Positions 44,876 to 54,394 of a DNA stretch of 64,000 bases are shown here, one piece after another. This DNA is from RBG-16-66-20 sp036560705. Lineage in GTDB: Bacteria > Pseudomonadota > Gammaproteobacteria > Burkholderiales > SG8-39. The stretch spans positions 1 to 64,000 of the forward strand of contig DATBQR010000062.1 in the NCBI GenBank assembly GCA_036560705.1, read 5' to 3'. A program made the position numbers and the translations under genes. Below the pieces are notes generated by a model. It made no database searches. It was not told where the DNA came from and was given only the letters and a program-made list of their open reading frames with translations. Position 1 is the stretch's first letter. The number at the start of each line of letters is the position of its first letter.

Positions 44876-45744
44876 TCCTTCACTGCTCCCGTCATTCCGG
44901 ACACGTAGTACTCGACGAAGAACGAATACAGCACCGCCACCGGCAGCGAGCCGAGCAGCGCGCCCGCCATCAGCGAGCCCCAGTGGTACACGTCGCCCTC
45001 GACCAGTTCGGTGATGACGCCCACCGGCACCGTCTTGACTTCCGAGGACGAGATGAAAGTCAGCGCATAGATGAATTCGTTCCACGACACCGTGAAGGCG
45101 AAGATGCCCGCCGAGATCAGCCCCGGCACCGCCAGCGGCAGGATGATCTTGGTGAGCACCTGCCAGCGCGTCGCGCCGTCGATCAGCGCGCATTCCTCCA
45201 GTTCGTAGGGAATGGTGCGGAAGTAGCCCATCAGCAGCCAGGTGCAGAACGGGATCAGGAAGGTCGGGTAGGTGAGGATCAGCGCCCAGCGCGTGTCGAA
45301 CAGGCCGAGCTGGAACACGATCGCCGCGAGCGGGATGAACAGGATCGAGGGCGGCACCAGGTAGGCGAGGAAGATCGCCAGGCCGACCTGCTTGGAGCCC
45401 TTGTAGCGCAAGCGCTCGATCGAGTAGGCCGCGAACACGCTCGCAGCCAGCGACGTGAACGTGGCCACCGTGGAAACCAGGATGGTGTTCCACATCCATT
45501 CCGGATACTCGGTATGGAACAGCAGCTTCTCGAAATGCGCCAGGGTCGGGCGGACGATCCAGAACGGGTTGGCCGCCTTAGAGACCAGTTCCTCGTCCGG
45601 CTTGAACGAGGTCATGATCATCCAGTAGAAGGGGAACAGCAGGACGAAGAGGAAGCAGAGGACCGGGATGTAGACCGTCACCCAGCGCCGCAGCCGGGAG
45701 TCGAGGTACTCCATGCCCTTCGAGTCCTGGATCGCCGCGCTCAT
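44872..45744 (-). CDS. Sugar ABC transporter permease, MalG type
   Basis: A 290-residue CUT1 inner-membrane permease with six predicted helices. The EAA loop that contacts the ATPase reads EECALIDGATRWQVLTKIILPLAVPG (about 195-220). The N-terminal TSFKPDEELV is typical of MalG/UgpE partners. Its ATG overlaps the other permease's TGA as ATGA and its own stop overlaps the SDR start, so translation is coupled across three genes. Confidence 0.93.
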   Translation of the reverse strand: MSAAIQDSKGMEYLDSRLRRWVTVYIPVLCFLFVLLFPFYWMIMTSFKPDEELVSKAANPFWIVRPTLAHFEKLLFHTEYPEWMWNTILVSTVATFTSLAASVFAAYSIERLRYKGSKQVGLAIFLAYLVPPSILFIPLAAIVFQLGLFDTRWALILTYPTFLIPFCTWLLMGYFRTIPYELEECALIDGATRWQVLTKIILPLAVPGLISAGIFAFTVSWNEFIYALTFISSSEVKTVPVGVITELVEGDVYHWGSLMAGALLGSLPVAVLYSFFVEYYVSGMTGAVKE

Positions 45745-46640
45745 TTGTCGGTCCCTCCCTGCTGCCAGGCGCGCCGCTGCAGGCCGAAGTAGCTGAACAG
45801 GATCGCCGCGAGCAGGAACGGCACCATCGCGGTGGCGAGCGCCGCGCCCTCGCCCAGCGCGCCGCCGGGAATGGCGCGCTGGAAGGATAGTGTCGCCATC
45901 AGATGCGTTGCGTTCAGCGGCCCGCCGCGCGTCAGCACGTAGATCAGCTGGAAATCGGTAAAGGTGAAGAGCACGCTGAAGGTCATCACCACGGCGATGA
46001 TGGGGGTGAGCATCGGCAGGGTGACGTACCAGAACTTCTGCCAGTCGGTGGCGCCGTCGAGCGATGCTGCCTCGTAGAGCGAGGGCGACACTGTCTGCAG
46101 GCCGGCGAGCAGCGTGATCGCCACGAAAGGCACGCCGCGCCAGACGTTCGCCGCGATGGTCGAGAGGCGGGCGAGCCAGGGCTCGCCGAGGAAGTCGATG
46201 TAGCTATGGATGAAGCCCAGCTTGCTGAGCGTCCAGGAGATCACCGAGAACTGCGAGTCGTACATCCACCAGAAGGCGATCGCCGACAGCGCGGTGGGCA
46301 CGATGAAGGGCAGCAGCACGATGGCGCGCAGGAAGGCCTTGAACGGCAGGTTCTTGTTGAGCAGCAGCGCGAGCCACAGGCCGAGCGCGAATTTGAGGAC
46401 ACTCGCCACGATAGTGTAGAAAAAGGTGTTGAACAGCGACAGCCGTGCCACGCTGTCGCCGAACAGGAAAGTGAAGTTCTCCGCGCCTATCCACTCCCCC
46501 GGGCGCCCGATCTTGGCGTCGGTGAAGCCGAGCCAGGTGCCCAGGCCGAGCGGATAGGTGAGGAAAACGAGCAGCAGAACGCCCGCGGGCAGCATGAACA
46601 GCGGCCCGAGGACGTTCCGGTTTTCCAGCCAGCGATTCAA
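45741..46640 (-). CDS. Sugar ABC transporter permease, MalF/UgpA type
   Basis: A 299-residue CUT1 permease with six predicted helices. The EAA loop is YEAASLDGATDWQKFWYVTLPMLTP (about 190-214). An N-terminal LGPLFMLPAGVLLLVFLTYPLG helix is typical. It starts one base after the stop of the substrate-binding protein gene and overlaps the second permease by four bases. Confidence 0.93.
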   Translation of the reverse strand: MNRWLENRNVLGPLFMLPAGVLLLVFLTYPLGLGTWLGFTDAKIGRPGEWIGAENFTFLFGDSVARLSLFNTFFYTIVASVLKFALGLWLALLLNKNLPFKAFLRAIVLLPFIVPTALSAIAFWWMYDSQFSVISWTLSKLGFIHSYIDFLGEPWLARLSTIAANVWRGVPFVAITLLAGLQTVSPSLYEAASLDGATDWQKFWYVTLPMLTPIIAVVMTFSVLFTFTDFQLIYVLTRGGPLNATHLMATLSFQRAIPGGALGEGAALATAMVPFLLAAILFSYFGLQRRAWQQGGTDK

Positions 46641-46641
46641 T

Positions 46642-47958
46642 CTAGACCTTGTAATAGCGTTCCGCGCGCTTGGCGGCGCGCTCGGCAGCTTCCTTCGGCG
46701 ACTTCGAGCCGCTCGCCGCTTCCGCCACCATGTCGACGATGATGAAGTCCGCGAGCGCGCCGGCCGAGGCGTAGCCGAGCTTGCCGTCGTAGCCCGCCGG
46801 GCGGAGTTCCTTCACCGCGTCGCGGAAAGGCAGGTGCTTGGGATCGACGGTCCAGATCGGGTTCTTCTCGTAGGCGCGCAGCGGGTGCGCGACGTAGCCG
46901 ATGCTCGCCTGCATCCACTGCCCGTACTGCTCCTCTTCCATCATGAAGCGGATGAACTCCTTCGCCGCCTTCGGGTACTTGGTGTACTTGAAGATCATCT
47001 GGTTGAGGAACAGTTGGGACGCCACGTTGCCCGCCGGGCCGGCCGGGTAAGTCGAGTGGTTGATGTCGGCCGCCAACGCCGCGATCTTCGGGTCCTTGGA
47101 GGTCTTGGCGGCGTAGTAGATCGAGATGCCGTTGTTGGTCACCGAGATCTGGCCGTCGAGGAACACCTTGTTGTTGCTCGGATCGAGCCACGACAGCGTG
47201 CCGGGGATGAACGTGCTGTAAAGCTCCTTCGCGTACTCCAGCGCCCGGATGGTCTCCGGGCTGTCAAGCACGACCTTGCCGCTCTTGTCGACCATCTTGC
47301 CGCCGAAGGCCCACACCACCCAGTGGCACCAGGTGTTGGCGTCGCCGGTGGCGTGGCCGAGCGCGAAGCCGCCGGGCGTACCCTTGGCGTTGAGCGCCTT
47401 CATCATCTTGAGGAAGCCGTCGGTGTCCTTCGGGATGGCGTCGAAGCCCGCCGCCTTCACCTGGCTCTCGCGGTACACCATCATGCTGCCCGCCGCCCCC
47501 AGGGGGATGCCGATCCAGCTCTTGCCGTTCGGGCGCAGGTAGGCCTCGCACGCCGGATACCAGCCGCCGTATTTCTTGCCGAGGTAATTGGCAAGATCGG
47601 TGACGTCGAGCAACTTCTCCGGGTAGAGGTCGGCGTCGTCGTTGGTGCCCAGGATGATGTCGGGACCGGCGCCGACATTCGCCGCGACGGCGGCTTTCGG
47701 CCGCACGTCTTCCCAGCTCTCGTTGTCCACCCGCACTTCGATGCCGGTTTTGGCAGTGAATGCCGCGACGTTCTTCATGTACTGGTCGATATCGCCCTGC
47801 ACGAAGCGGCTCCAGCGCAGCACGCGCAGCTTGGCGCCTTTTTCCGGCGCGTTGCTCCACTGGGCGTGCGCGTCCTTTATCCAGATCATCGGCGCCGCCG
47901 CGCCCGCGGCCACAGTTGCGGTTGCCTTCAGAAAGTCCCTGCGTTTCATCTTGCTCAT
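46642..47958 (-). CDS. Sugar ABC transporter substrate-binding protein
   Basis: A 438-residue family 1 extracellular solute-binding protein. The N-terminus MSKMKRRDFLKATATVAAGAAAP is a twin-arginine signal (RRDFLK), so the protein is exported folded by Tat, which is usual for this branch. The mature domain has the alternating alpha/beta pattern of large sugar receptors. The ATG at 47958 is preceded by AGGAGG; an upstream in-frame ATG at 48030 was rejected because the Tat motif would be buried. The ligand is not obvious from sequence. Confidence 0.92.
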   Translation of the reverse strand: MSKMKRRDFLKATATVAAGAAAPMIWIKDAHAQWSNAPEKGAKLRVLRWSRFVQGDIDQYMKNVAAFTAKTGIEVRVDNESWEDVRPKAAVAANVGAGPDIILGTNDDADLYPEKLLDVTDLANYLGKKYGGWYPACEAYLRPNGKSWIGIPLGAAGSMMVYRESQVKAAGFDAIPKDTDGFLKMMKALNAKGTPGGFALGHATGDANTWCHWVVWAFGGKMVDKSGKVVLDSPETIRALEYAKELYSTFIPGTLSWLDPSNNKVFLDGQISVTNNGISIYYAAKTSKDPKIAALAADINHSTYPAGPAGNVASQLFLNQMIFKYTKYPKAAKEFIRFMMEEEQYGQWMQASIGYVAHPLRAYEKNPIWTVDPKHLPFRDAVKELRPAGYDGKLGYASAGALADFIIVDMVAEAASGSKSPKEAAERAAKRAERYYKV

Positions 47959-47998
47959 GTCGTACTCCTCCTGTCGTGAGTCACAATCGGTTGCGTAG

Positions 47999-49048
<1,050 letters not shown>

Positions 49049-49049
49049 G

Positions 49050-49754
49050 CTATTTCCCCGCCTCCTTCCAGTCCTTGCTGTAGCGCTTCTTGGTCATGTC
49101 CATGTGCCGGCGCATCGCCGCGCGCGCCGCCGCCGGGTCGCGCTCGAGGATCGCGACGGCCACGGCCTCGTGTTCGTCGATGGTGTCGCCGGCCATCGCG
49201 GGGTATTCGAGCTTCGATTCCAGCGCCCGGTAGAGCGGCCCGACGCGCTGGTCCCACAGCGTCTGCACCACCAGCTCGAGCGCGCTGTTGCCGGTCGCCT
49301 CGGCGATACGCACGTGAAAAGCGCGGTCCGCGTCGAGCGGGTTGTGGTGCCGCTTCGCCTCTTTCTGCAGGTCGGCGTGCGCCTTGCGGATGGCGCGCAA
49401 CTGGCCGGGGCTGCCGTTCTTCGCGGCGAGCGCGGCGCACTCGCCTTCGATCATCCAGCGCGCGCGGATCACTTCGAAGGGGCCGGAAGCGTCGGCAAGT
49501 TCCGCGCCGCGGTCGCGTTCGCCGGGCTGGCTGACGTAGATGCCCGAGCCGACCCGCACGTCGAGCAGGCCTTCGACTTCGAGGGCAATCAGCGCCTCGC
49601 GCAGGCTCGGCCGCGACACGCCGAGCTGGCGGGCGAGATCGCGCTCGGCCGGCAGGCGCGCGCCGGGCGCCACTTCGCCGTTGCCGATCAGCGTGCGGAT
49701 CTGATCCGCAATCTGCCGGTAGAGACGACGGGACTCGACAACCTGCAGGCGCAT
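49050..49754 (-). CDS. GntR-family transcriptional regulator, FCD (FadR) subfamily
   Basis: A 234-residue regulator. The N-terminal winged helix (about 8-75) contains RLPAERDLARQLGVSRPSLREALIALEVEGLLDV. The C-terminal FCD domain (about 90-215) has the metal-binding histidines expected in RAFHVRIAEATGN and the DEHEAVAVAILERD stretch. It is first in the transporter/catabolic string and divergent from the SDR-FAH genes, so it probably represses both and is released by a sugar acid. A GGTcaGACC-type dyad lies in the shared intergenic region. Confidence 0.9.
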   Translation of the reverse strand: MRLQVVESRRLYRQIADQIRTLIGNGEVAPGARLPAERDLARQLGVSRPSLREALIALEVEGLLDVRVGSGIYVSQPGERDRGAELADASGPFEVIRARWMIEGECAALAAKNGSPGQLRAIRKAHADLQKEAKRHHNPLDADRAFHVRIAEATGNSALELVVQTLWDQRVGPLYRALESKLEYPAMAGDTIDEHEAVAVAILERDPAAARAAMRRHMDMTKKRYSKDWKEAGK

Positions 49755-49819
49755 GGCGCTATGTTTTTAGTTTCGGAGGAAAAATGCGGAGCCCGCGCAG
49801 GGTATCGGCGCGGCGGATG

Positions 49820-49846
49820 ATTGGTCAAGTGGTCAGACCGATTATT
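49820..49846. promoter_or_regulatory. Candidate operator for the GntR/FCD regulator
   Basis: The stretch holds TGGTCAGACCG (49830-49840), a GGT-N3-ACC dyad of the kind bound by PdhR/FadR-type GntR regulators, and an outer imperfect pair ATTGGTC/GACCGAT. It is in the 197-base divergent gap between the regulator and the SDR-FAH operon, about 60 bases upstream of the TATAAT at 49901. Confidence 0.6.
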
Positions 49847-49900
49847 TTTGGGAATGCGGATGCTGCACCGCGCTAGAAAGTTATGCACAAAACCCTGGGC

Positions 49901-49906
49901 TATAAT
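49901..49906 (+). promoter_or_regulatory. -10 element of the SDR-FAH-aminotransferase operon
   Basis: A perfect TATAAT lies 45 bases before the SDR start. The -35 region is poor: no TTGACA-like hexamer at 16-18 bases upstream. An activator or a weak basal promoter with repression by the GntR regulator are both possible. Confidence 0.5.
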
Positions 49907-49951
49907 TCGCGCCCTTCGCAATAACCACACCCGGTCGGGAGTTCTCGCGCG

Positions 49952-50692
49952 ATGGCAGGCAGGCTCGCAGGCAAGACCGCGTTCATTACGGCGGCCGGTC
50001 AGGGAATTGGCCGCGGCGCGGCTCTCGCCTTCGCGCGCGAGGGCGCGCAAGTCTGGGCGACGGACCTGAATGCCAAGGCGCTCGCCGGCATCGAGGGCAA
50101 GGACGGCATCCGCACCCGCATGCTGGACGCGACCGACGAAGCGGCGATCAACAAGCTGGCCGGCGAAGTGGGCCAGGTCGACATCCTGTTCAATTGCGCG
50201 GGCTTCGTGCACCACGGCACGATCCTCGATTGCACGCCCAAGGACTGGGACTTCAGCTTCAACCTGAATGTGAAGTCCATGTACCTGGTGACCCGCGCGC
50301 TGTTGCCGGGCATGCTGAACAAGGGCGGCGGCTCGATCATCAACATGTCTTCGATCGCCTCCAGCGTGAAGGGGCTGCCGAACCGCTTCGTCTACGGCGC
50401 CACCAAGGCGGCGGTGATCGGGCTGACGAAATCGATCGCCGCGGACTACGTGAAGCAGGGCGTTCGCTGCAACTGCATCGGCCCCGGCACGGTGGACACG
50501 CCTTCGCTCGGAGACCGCATCAACGCCTTCGCCGATCCGGCGCAGGCGAGGAAAGATTTCATCGCGCGCCAGCCCATGGGGCGGCTGGGCTCGGTCGAGG
50601 ACATCACGGGGATACTCGTGTTCCTCGCATCCGACGAATCGAAGTTCGCGACCGGAAACATGTATTCGATAGACGGGGGAATGACGATATGA
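49952..50692 (+). CDS. SDR, 2-keto-3-deoxy-sugar-acid dehydrogenase-like
   Basis: A 246-residue classical SDR with TAAGQGIGRGAA (about 13-24) as the NAD loop, NCAGF, and catalytic serine and YGATKAA tetrad near 145-152. The overall sequence resembles 2-keto-3-deoxy-L-fuconate dehydrogenase and BDH2-like enzymes, which oxidise a C4 hydroxyl of a 2-keto-3-deoxy acid to give a 2,4-diketo acid. The adjacent FAH-family hydrolase is the known partner for that product, which supports the role. The four-base ATGA overlap with the FAH gene indicates coupling. Confidence 0.85.
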   Translation: MAGRLAGKTAFITAAGQGIGRGAALAFAREGAQVWATDLNAKALAGIEGKDGIRTRMLDATDEAAINKLAGEVGQVDILFNCAGFVHHGTILDCTPKDWDFSFNLNVKSMYLVTRALLPGMLNKGGGSIINMSSIASSVKGLPNRFVYGATKAAVIGLTKSIAADYVKQGVRCNCIGPGTVDTPSLGDRINAFADPAQARKDFIARQPMGRLGSVEDITGILVFLASDESKFATGNMYSIDGGMTI

Positions 50693-51537
50693 AGTTGTGC
50701 CGCTACGGCAAGAACGGCTTTGAGAAGCCGGGAATCATCGACACCGACGGGCGCCTGCGCGACCTTTCCAAGGTGGTGGAAAACATCGGCCCGAACGAAC
50801 TTTCGCCGCGTGGCCTGAAGATGCTGGCCAAGGTGAAGCCGGACACGCTGCCGGTGGTCGCCAACGGACCGCGCCTGGGCGTGCCTTTCGTTGGCATCGG
50901 CAAGTTCGTCGCCATCGGCCTCAACTATTCCGACCATGCCAAGGAAGCCGGCATGCCGATCCCGGCCGAGCCGATCGTCTTCATGAAGGCGACGACCTGC
51001 ATCAGTGGACCGAACGACGACGTGATCCAGCCCAAGCGATCCACCAAGCTCGACTGGGAAGTCGAGCTCGGCATCGTCGTCGGGTCGAAGGCGCAATATG
51101 TATCCGAGGCGGAAGCCCTGGAGTACGTGGCGGGCTATTGCGTGGTGAACGATGTCTCGGAGCGGGCTTTCCAGATGGCTACCGGCCAATGGGACAAGGG
51201 CAAGGGCTTCGATACCGCCGGCCCGATCGGGCCCTGGCTGGTTACCACGGATGAAATCAACAACCCGCAGACGCTCGACATGTGGCTGGACGTGAACGGC
51301 AAACGCATGCAGTCCGGCAACACCCGGACCATGATCTTCAACTGCGCGCAGATCGTCTCGCACGTCAGCCAGTACATGACGCTGCTGCCGGGCGACGTCA
51401 TCTGCACCGGCACGCCGCCGGGCGTCGGGCTCGGCATCAAACCGAATCCGGTGTTCCTCAAGCCGGGCGACGTGATGACGCTGGGAATTCGCGGCCTGGG
51501 CGAGCAGAAACAGAAGGTCGTCGCCTGGCCGGGCTAG
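50689..51537 (+). CDS. FAH-family 2,4-diketo-3-deoxy-sugar-acid hydrolase
   Basis: A 282-residue fumarylacetoacetate hydrolase-fold protein. Landmarks are KFVAIGLNYSDHAKEAG, the metal site DWEVELGIVVG (with ExE-D ligands) and CTGTPPGVG. The size matches 2,4-diketo-3-deoxy-L-fuconate hydrolase and relatives, which cleave the C3-C4 bond of a 2,4-diketo acid to pyruvate and lactate or glycolate. Because the preceding SDR supplies that substrate in known pathways, I infer the same here. Ureidoglycolate lyase and other FAH roles are less likely from context. Confidence 0.85.
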   Translation: MKLCRYGKNGFEKPGIIDTDGRLRDLSKVVENIGPNELSPRGLKMLAKVKPDTLPVVANGPRLGVPFVGIGKFVAIGLNYSDHAKEAGMPIPAEPIVFMKATTCISGPNDDVIQPKRSTKLDWEVELGIVVGSKAQYVSEAEALEYVAGYCVVNDVSERAFQMATGQWDKGKGFDTAGPIGPWLVTTDEINNPQTLDMWLDVNGKRMQSGNTRTMIFNCAQIVSHVSQYMTLLPGDVICTGTPPGVGLGIKPNPVFLKPGDVMTLGIRGLGEQKQKVVAWPG

Positions 51538-51622
51538 CCTGGGAGGGCGTCCCGTTTTTTCCGGCGCAACTCCATTGGCAGCCCGGAGGCGTACCATTGC
51601 GCCAATTGCCAGGAGAAAACCC

Positions 51623-52963
51623 ATGAACGAGAGAGCCCGGCCGGAAGCCGTCAGCACGTCGCTCGAGAACTCGGCGTTCTTCATGCCGTTCTCGGCCAAC
51701 CGCCAGTTCAAGAAGGCGCCGCGGCTGCTGTCGCGCGCCGAGGGCATGTACTACTACACCCCGGAGGGCCGCAAGATCCTCGACGGCACCTCGGGGCTGT
51801 GGTGCGTCAACGCCGGCCACTGCCGCAAGAAAATCGTCGAGGCCGTGCAGAAGGGCGTCGCCACGCTCGATTTCGCGCCGCCGTTCCAGATGGGCCACCC
51901 GCTGGCTTTCGAGTTCGCCGACAAGCTGGCGCCCCTGCTGCCGCAGGGCATGACCAAGATCTTCTTCACCAATTCCGGTTCGGAGTCGGTGGACACGGCG
52001 CTGAAGCTCGCGATTGCTTACCACCGCCAGCGCGGCGAGGGCCAGCGCATCCGCCTCATCGGCCGCGAAAAGGGTTATCACGGCGTGAACCTCGGCGGCA
52101 CCGCGGTCGGCGGCATGGTCGGCAACCGCAGGATTTTCGGCGCGCTGGTCACCGGCGTGGACCACATCCGCCATACGCACGACCTGGCGAAGAACGCCTT
52201 CTCGCGCGGCCAACCTGTGCACGGGGCGGAACTTGCCGAGGATCTCGAGCGCCTGTGCCAGTTGCACGATCCGTCGACCATCGCCGCAGTGATCGTCGAG
52301 CCGGTCGCCTGCTCGGCGGGCGTCTACGTGCCGCCGCAGGGCTACCTGCAAAAATTGCGCGAGATCTGCGACAAGCACGGCATCCTGCTCATTTTCGACG
52401 AGGTGATTAACGCTTGGGGGCGCCTTGGCAAACCCTTCGCTTCGCAGTATTTCGGCGTGACGCCGGACCTCATCACCACCGCCAAGGGCATCACCAACGG
52501 CACGATCCCGATGGGCGCGGTGATGATGAAAGAGGCCATGTACCAGGCGTTCATGTCCGGGCCCGAGGGCGCGATCGACCTGCCGCACGGCTATACCTAC
52601 TCGGCGCACCCGGTGGCCTGCGCGGCGGGCCTGGCGACGCTGGAGGTCTACCAGGACGAGGGGCTGCTGACGCGTGTCGGCGAGCTGGCGAAGTACTGGG
52701 AAGACGGCGCGCATTCGCTCAGGGACTGCCCGAACGTGATCGACATTCGCAACCTGGGCCTGATCGCCGCCATCGAGCTGTCGCCCCGTGCCAGCGCGGT
52801 GGGCGCGCGCGGCTTCGAAGCGCACCTGAAAGCCTTCGAGAAGGGCACCTACATGCGGGTCACGGGCGACACCATCGCGCTGGCGCCGCCGCTGATCATC
52901 CAGAAATCGGAGATCGACCAGCTCTTCGCGACAGTGCGCGAGGTCCTGAAGGGCTTGGCCTAG
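51623..52963 (+). CDS. Omega-aminotransferase (beta-alanine:pyruvate type), class III
   Basis: A 446-residue PLP enzyme of fold type I. The PLP lysine is in TTAKGITNGTIPMG (near residue 290), with DEVINAWGRLGKP before it and the N-terminal LWCVNAGHCRKKI. The sequence is close to beta-alanine:pyruvate and related omega-amino acid transaminases. Pyruvate, the product of the upstream FAH reaction, would be its amino acceptor. AGGAGA precedes the ATG; the in-frame ATG-less extension to 51575 was rejected. It lies 85 bases after the FAH gene, so it may or may not share that transcript. Confidence 0.88.
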   Translation: MNERARPEAVSTSLENSAFFMPFSANRQFKKAPRLLSRAEGMYYYTPEGRKILDGTSGLWCVNAGHCRKKIVEAVQKGVATLDFAPPFQMGHPLAFEFADKLAPLLPQGMTKIFFTNSGSESVDTALKLAIAYHRQRGEGQRIRLIGREKGYHGVNLGGTAVGGMVGNRRIFGALVTGVDHIRHTHDLAKNAFSRGQPVHGAELAEDLERLCQLHDPSTIAAVIVEPVACSAGVYVPPQGYLQKLREICDKHGILLIFDEVINAWGRLGKPFASQYFGVTPDLITTAKGITNGTIPMGAVMMKEAMYQAFMSGPEGAIDLPHGYTYSAHPVACAAGLATLEVYQDEGLLTRVGELAKYWEDGAHSLRDCPNVIDIRNLGLIAAIELSPRASAVGARGFEAHLKAFEKGTYMRVTGDTIALAPPLIIQKSEIDQLFATVREVLKGLA

Positions 52964-52969
52964 GTCTTT

Positions 52970-54229
52970 TTACTTCGCGGCCGCGCGAACCACGCCGAGG
53001 CGCCGGCCGCGGGTCTGCTGCTTCAGGCGCGGCGGGTTGACGAGGTCCCTCACGAAATTTGGCAGCGCGAACACGCCCTCGTGGGTTTCGCCGTTGTAGA
53101 ACCTGAGGTCCTGCAGCTTGCGCTGCTCGATCCTGCGGTCGATCTCGTCCGCGGTCAGCGATTTCGGGTCGAGCTTGTCCGAGCACACCGCCATCGCCCA
53201 CTGCGCGCCGTAGAGCGGGATGTACATGGTGTACGGCCGCACGATGCGGAAGATGCCGTTCAGGCGCTGCGCCAGTTCGGCGACGCGCTCGGGCCGCGCC
53301 ACCGGCGCGCCGATGTGCAGCACCAGCGCGCCGCCCGGGGCGAGCGCGGCGCGGCACTGCTGGAAAAATTCGGCCGAGTAGAGCGCTTCCGCCGGCCCCA
53401 TCGGGTCGTTGAGATCCAGCGCGATCAGGTCGAAGCGCTCGCTGGTCTCGCGGATGAACTTCATGCCGTCGCCGATCAGCACGCGCAGCTTCGGGTTGTC
53501 GAAGGCGCCGCGATGCACCGCGAAGAAATGCTCCTTGGCGATCTTCACCACGTCCTCGTCGATCTCGCACATCGTCACCTGCTCGACCGAGGGGTGCTTG
53601 AGCGCTTCTTCCGAGGAACCGCCGTCGCCGCCGCCCACGATCAGCACCTTCTTCGGCGCCGCGTGCGCGGTGAGCGCCGGGTGGATCAGGTTCTCGTGAT
53701 AGACGAACTCCTCCCGCTCGGAGGTCATGTTGTAGCCGTCGAGGCGGAAGATGCGGCCGTAATGCGGCGTGTCGTAGACCTGCAGTTTCTGGAACTTGGT
53801 CTGCCATTCGCCGACCTGGCGCCCGGCCTTGATGTAGAAGCCGGTGGACTCGTTCAGCGGTTCCATCAGCAGGTGCTCGCCGCGGTCGATTTCGTGGCGC
53901 GCGATCTCCGCGGGCTGGAAATGGCCGATGATGTCGTCGAACAACCTGCGCGCCTTGGCGGAGTTGTCGGCGCTGAAGTTGCAGACGTAGACGTCCAGCG
54001 TCAGGCCCTGGTTCTCGGGCCAGGTGTGGATGGCGAGGTGCGATTCGGCGAGCACCACCGCGCCGGTGAAGCCGGAGCCTTCGAACTGGTGGAAGCGGGC
54101 GTCCATCACCGTCAGGCCCGAAGCGCGCACGAGGTCGAGGCATACCGCCTCGAAGCGCTTGCCGTCGAGCAGCAGCTGCGGATCGCAGCGACAGCCGTTC
54201 AGATCACCGATGAGATGCAGACCGTTCAT
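52970..54229 (-). CDS. Fused AdoMet decarboxylase-spermidine synthase (SpeD-SpeE)
   Basis: A 419-residue two-domain enzyme. Residues 1 to about 115 are a bacterial-type S-adenosylmethionine decarboxylase: the self-cleavage site is AESHLAIHTWPE with Ser63 as pyruvoyl precursor, His68 and Cys83 (VYVCNF) at the positions expected for the class 1b enzyme. Residues 135-400 are an aminopropyltransferase with GGGDGGSSEEALKHP and the DDPxGP-like DLNDPMGPAEALY. Both active sites look intact, so one protein could make decarboxylated SAM and then spermidine from putrescine. Such fusions are described from Delftia acidovorans and Syntrophus. It converges on the aminotransferase gene with only six bases between stops. 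Confidence 0.9.
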   Translation of the reverse strand: MNGLHLIGDLNGCRCDPQLLLDGKRFEAVCLDLVRASGLTVMDARFHQFEGSGFTGAVVLAESHLAIHTWPENQGLTLDVYVCNFSADNSAKARRLFDDIIGHFQPAEIARHEIDRGEHLLMEPLNESTGFYIKAGRQVGEWQTKFQKLQVYDTPHYGRIFRLDGYNMTSEREEFVYHENLIHPALTAHAAPKKVLIVGGGDGGSSEEALKHPSVEQVTMCEIDEDVVKIAKEHFFAVHRGAFDNPKLRVLIGDGMKFIRETSERFDLIALDLNDPMGPAEALYSAEFFQQCRAALAPGGALVLHIGAPVARPERVAELAQRLNGIFRIVRPYTMYIPLYGAQWAMAVCSDKLDPKSLTADEIDRRIEQRKLQDLRFYNGETHEGVFALPNFVRDLVNPPRLKQQTRGRRLGVVRAAAK

Positions 54230-54309
54230 GTCCGTGCCCCCCAGAAAATGCGAAGGCGCAACCCTCTGCCAAATTTTCCGGGCTGCGCCTCTGCGTCTAC
54301 GCCTTGCGG

Positions 54310-54339
54310 CGTATAACTTTGTTCTTTAAGTTCGTTCAA
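54310..54339 (-). promoter_or_regulatory. Candidate sigma-70 promoter of the SpeD-SpeE gene
   Basis: On the minus strand TTGAAC (54339-54334) and TATACG (54315-54310) are separated by 18 bases. A six-base hairpin TACGCC-GCAA-GGCGTA (54313-54298) overlaps the predicted start point. Both hexamers match the consensus at only four of six positions. Confidence 0.3.
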
Positions 54340-54394
54340 TTCGCTTCAAAGCCCCCGTTTCACGCGAGTTTTGCTCGCTCAAACACCGCTTTTC

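Noticed and set aside
54298..54313. TACGCC-TTGC-GGCGTA hairpin followed by T-rich sequence as a plus-strand terminator
   Set aside because: No plus-strand gene ends nearby (the aminotransferase stops at 52963), so it more likely belongs to the 5' region of the SpeD-SpeE gene.
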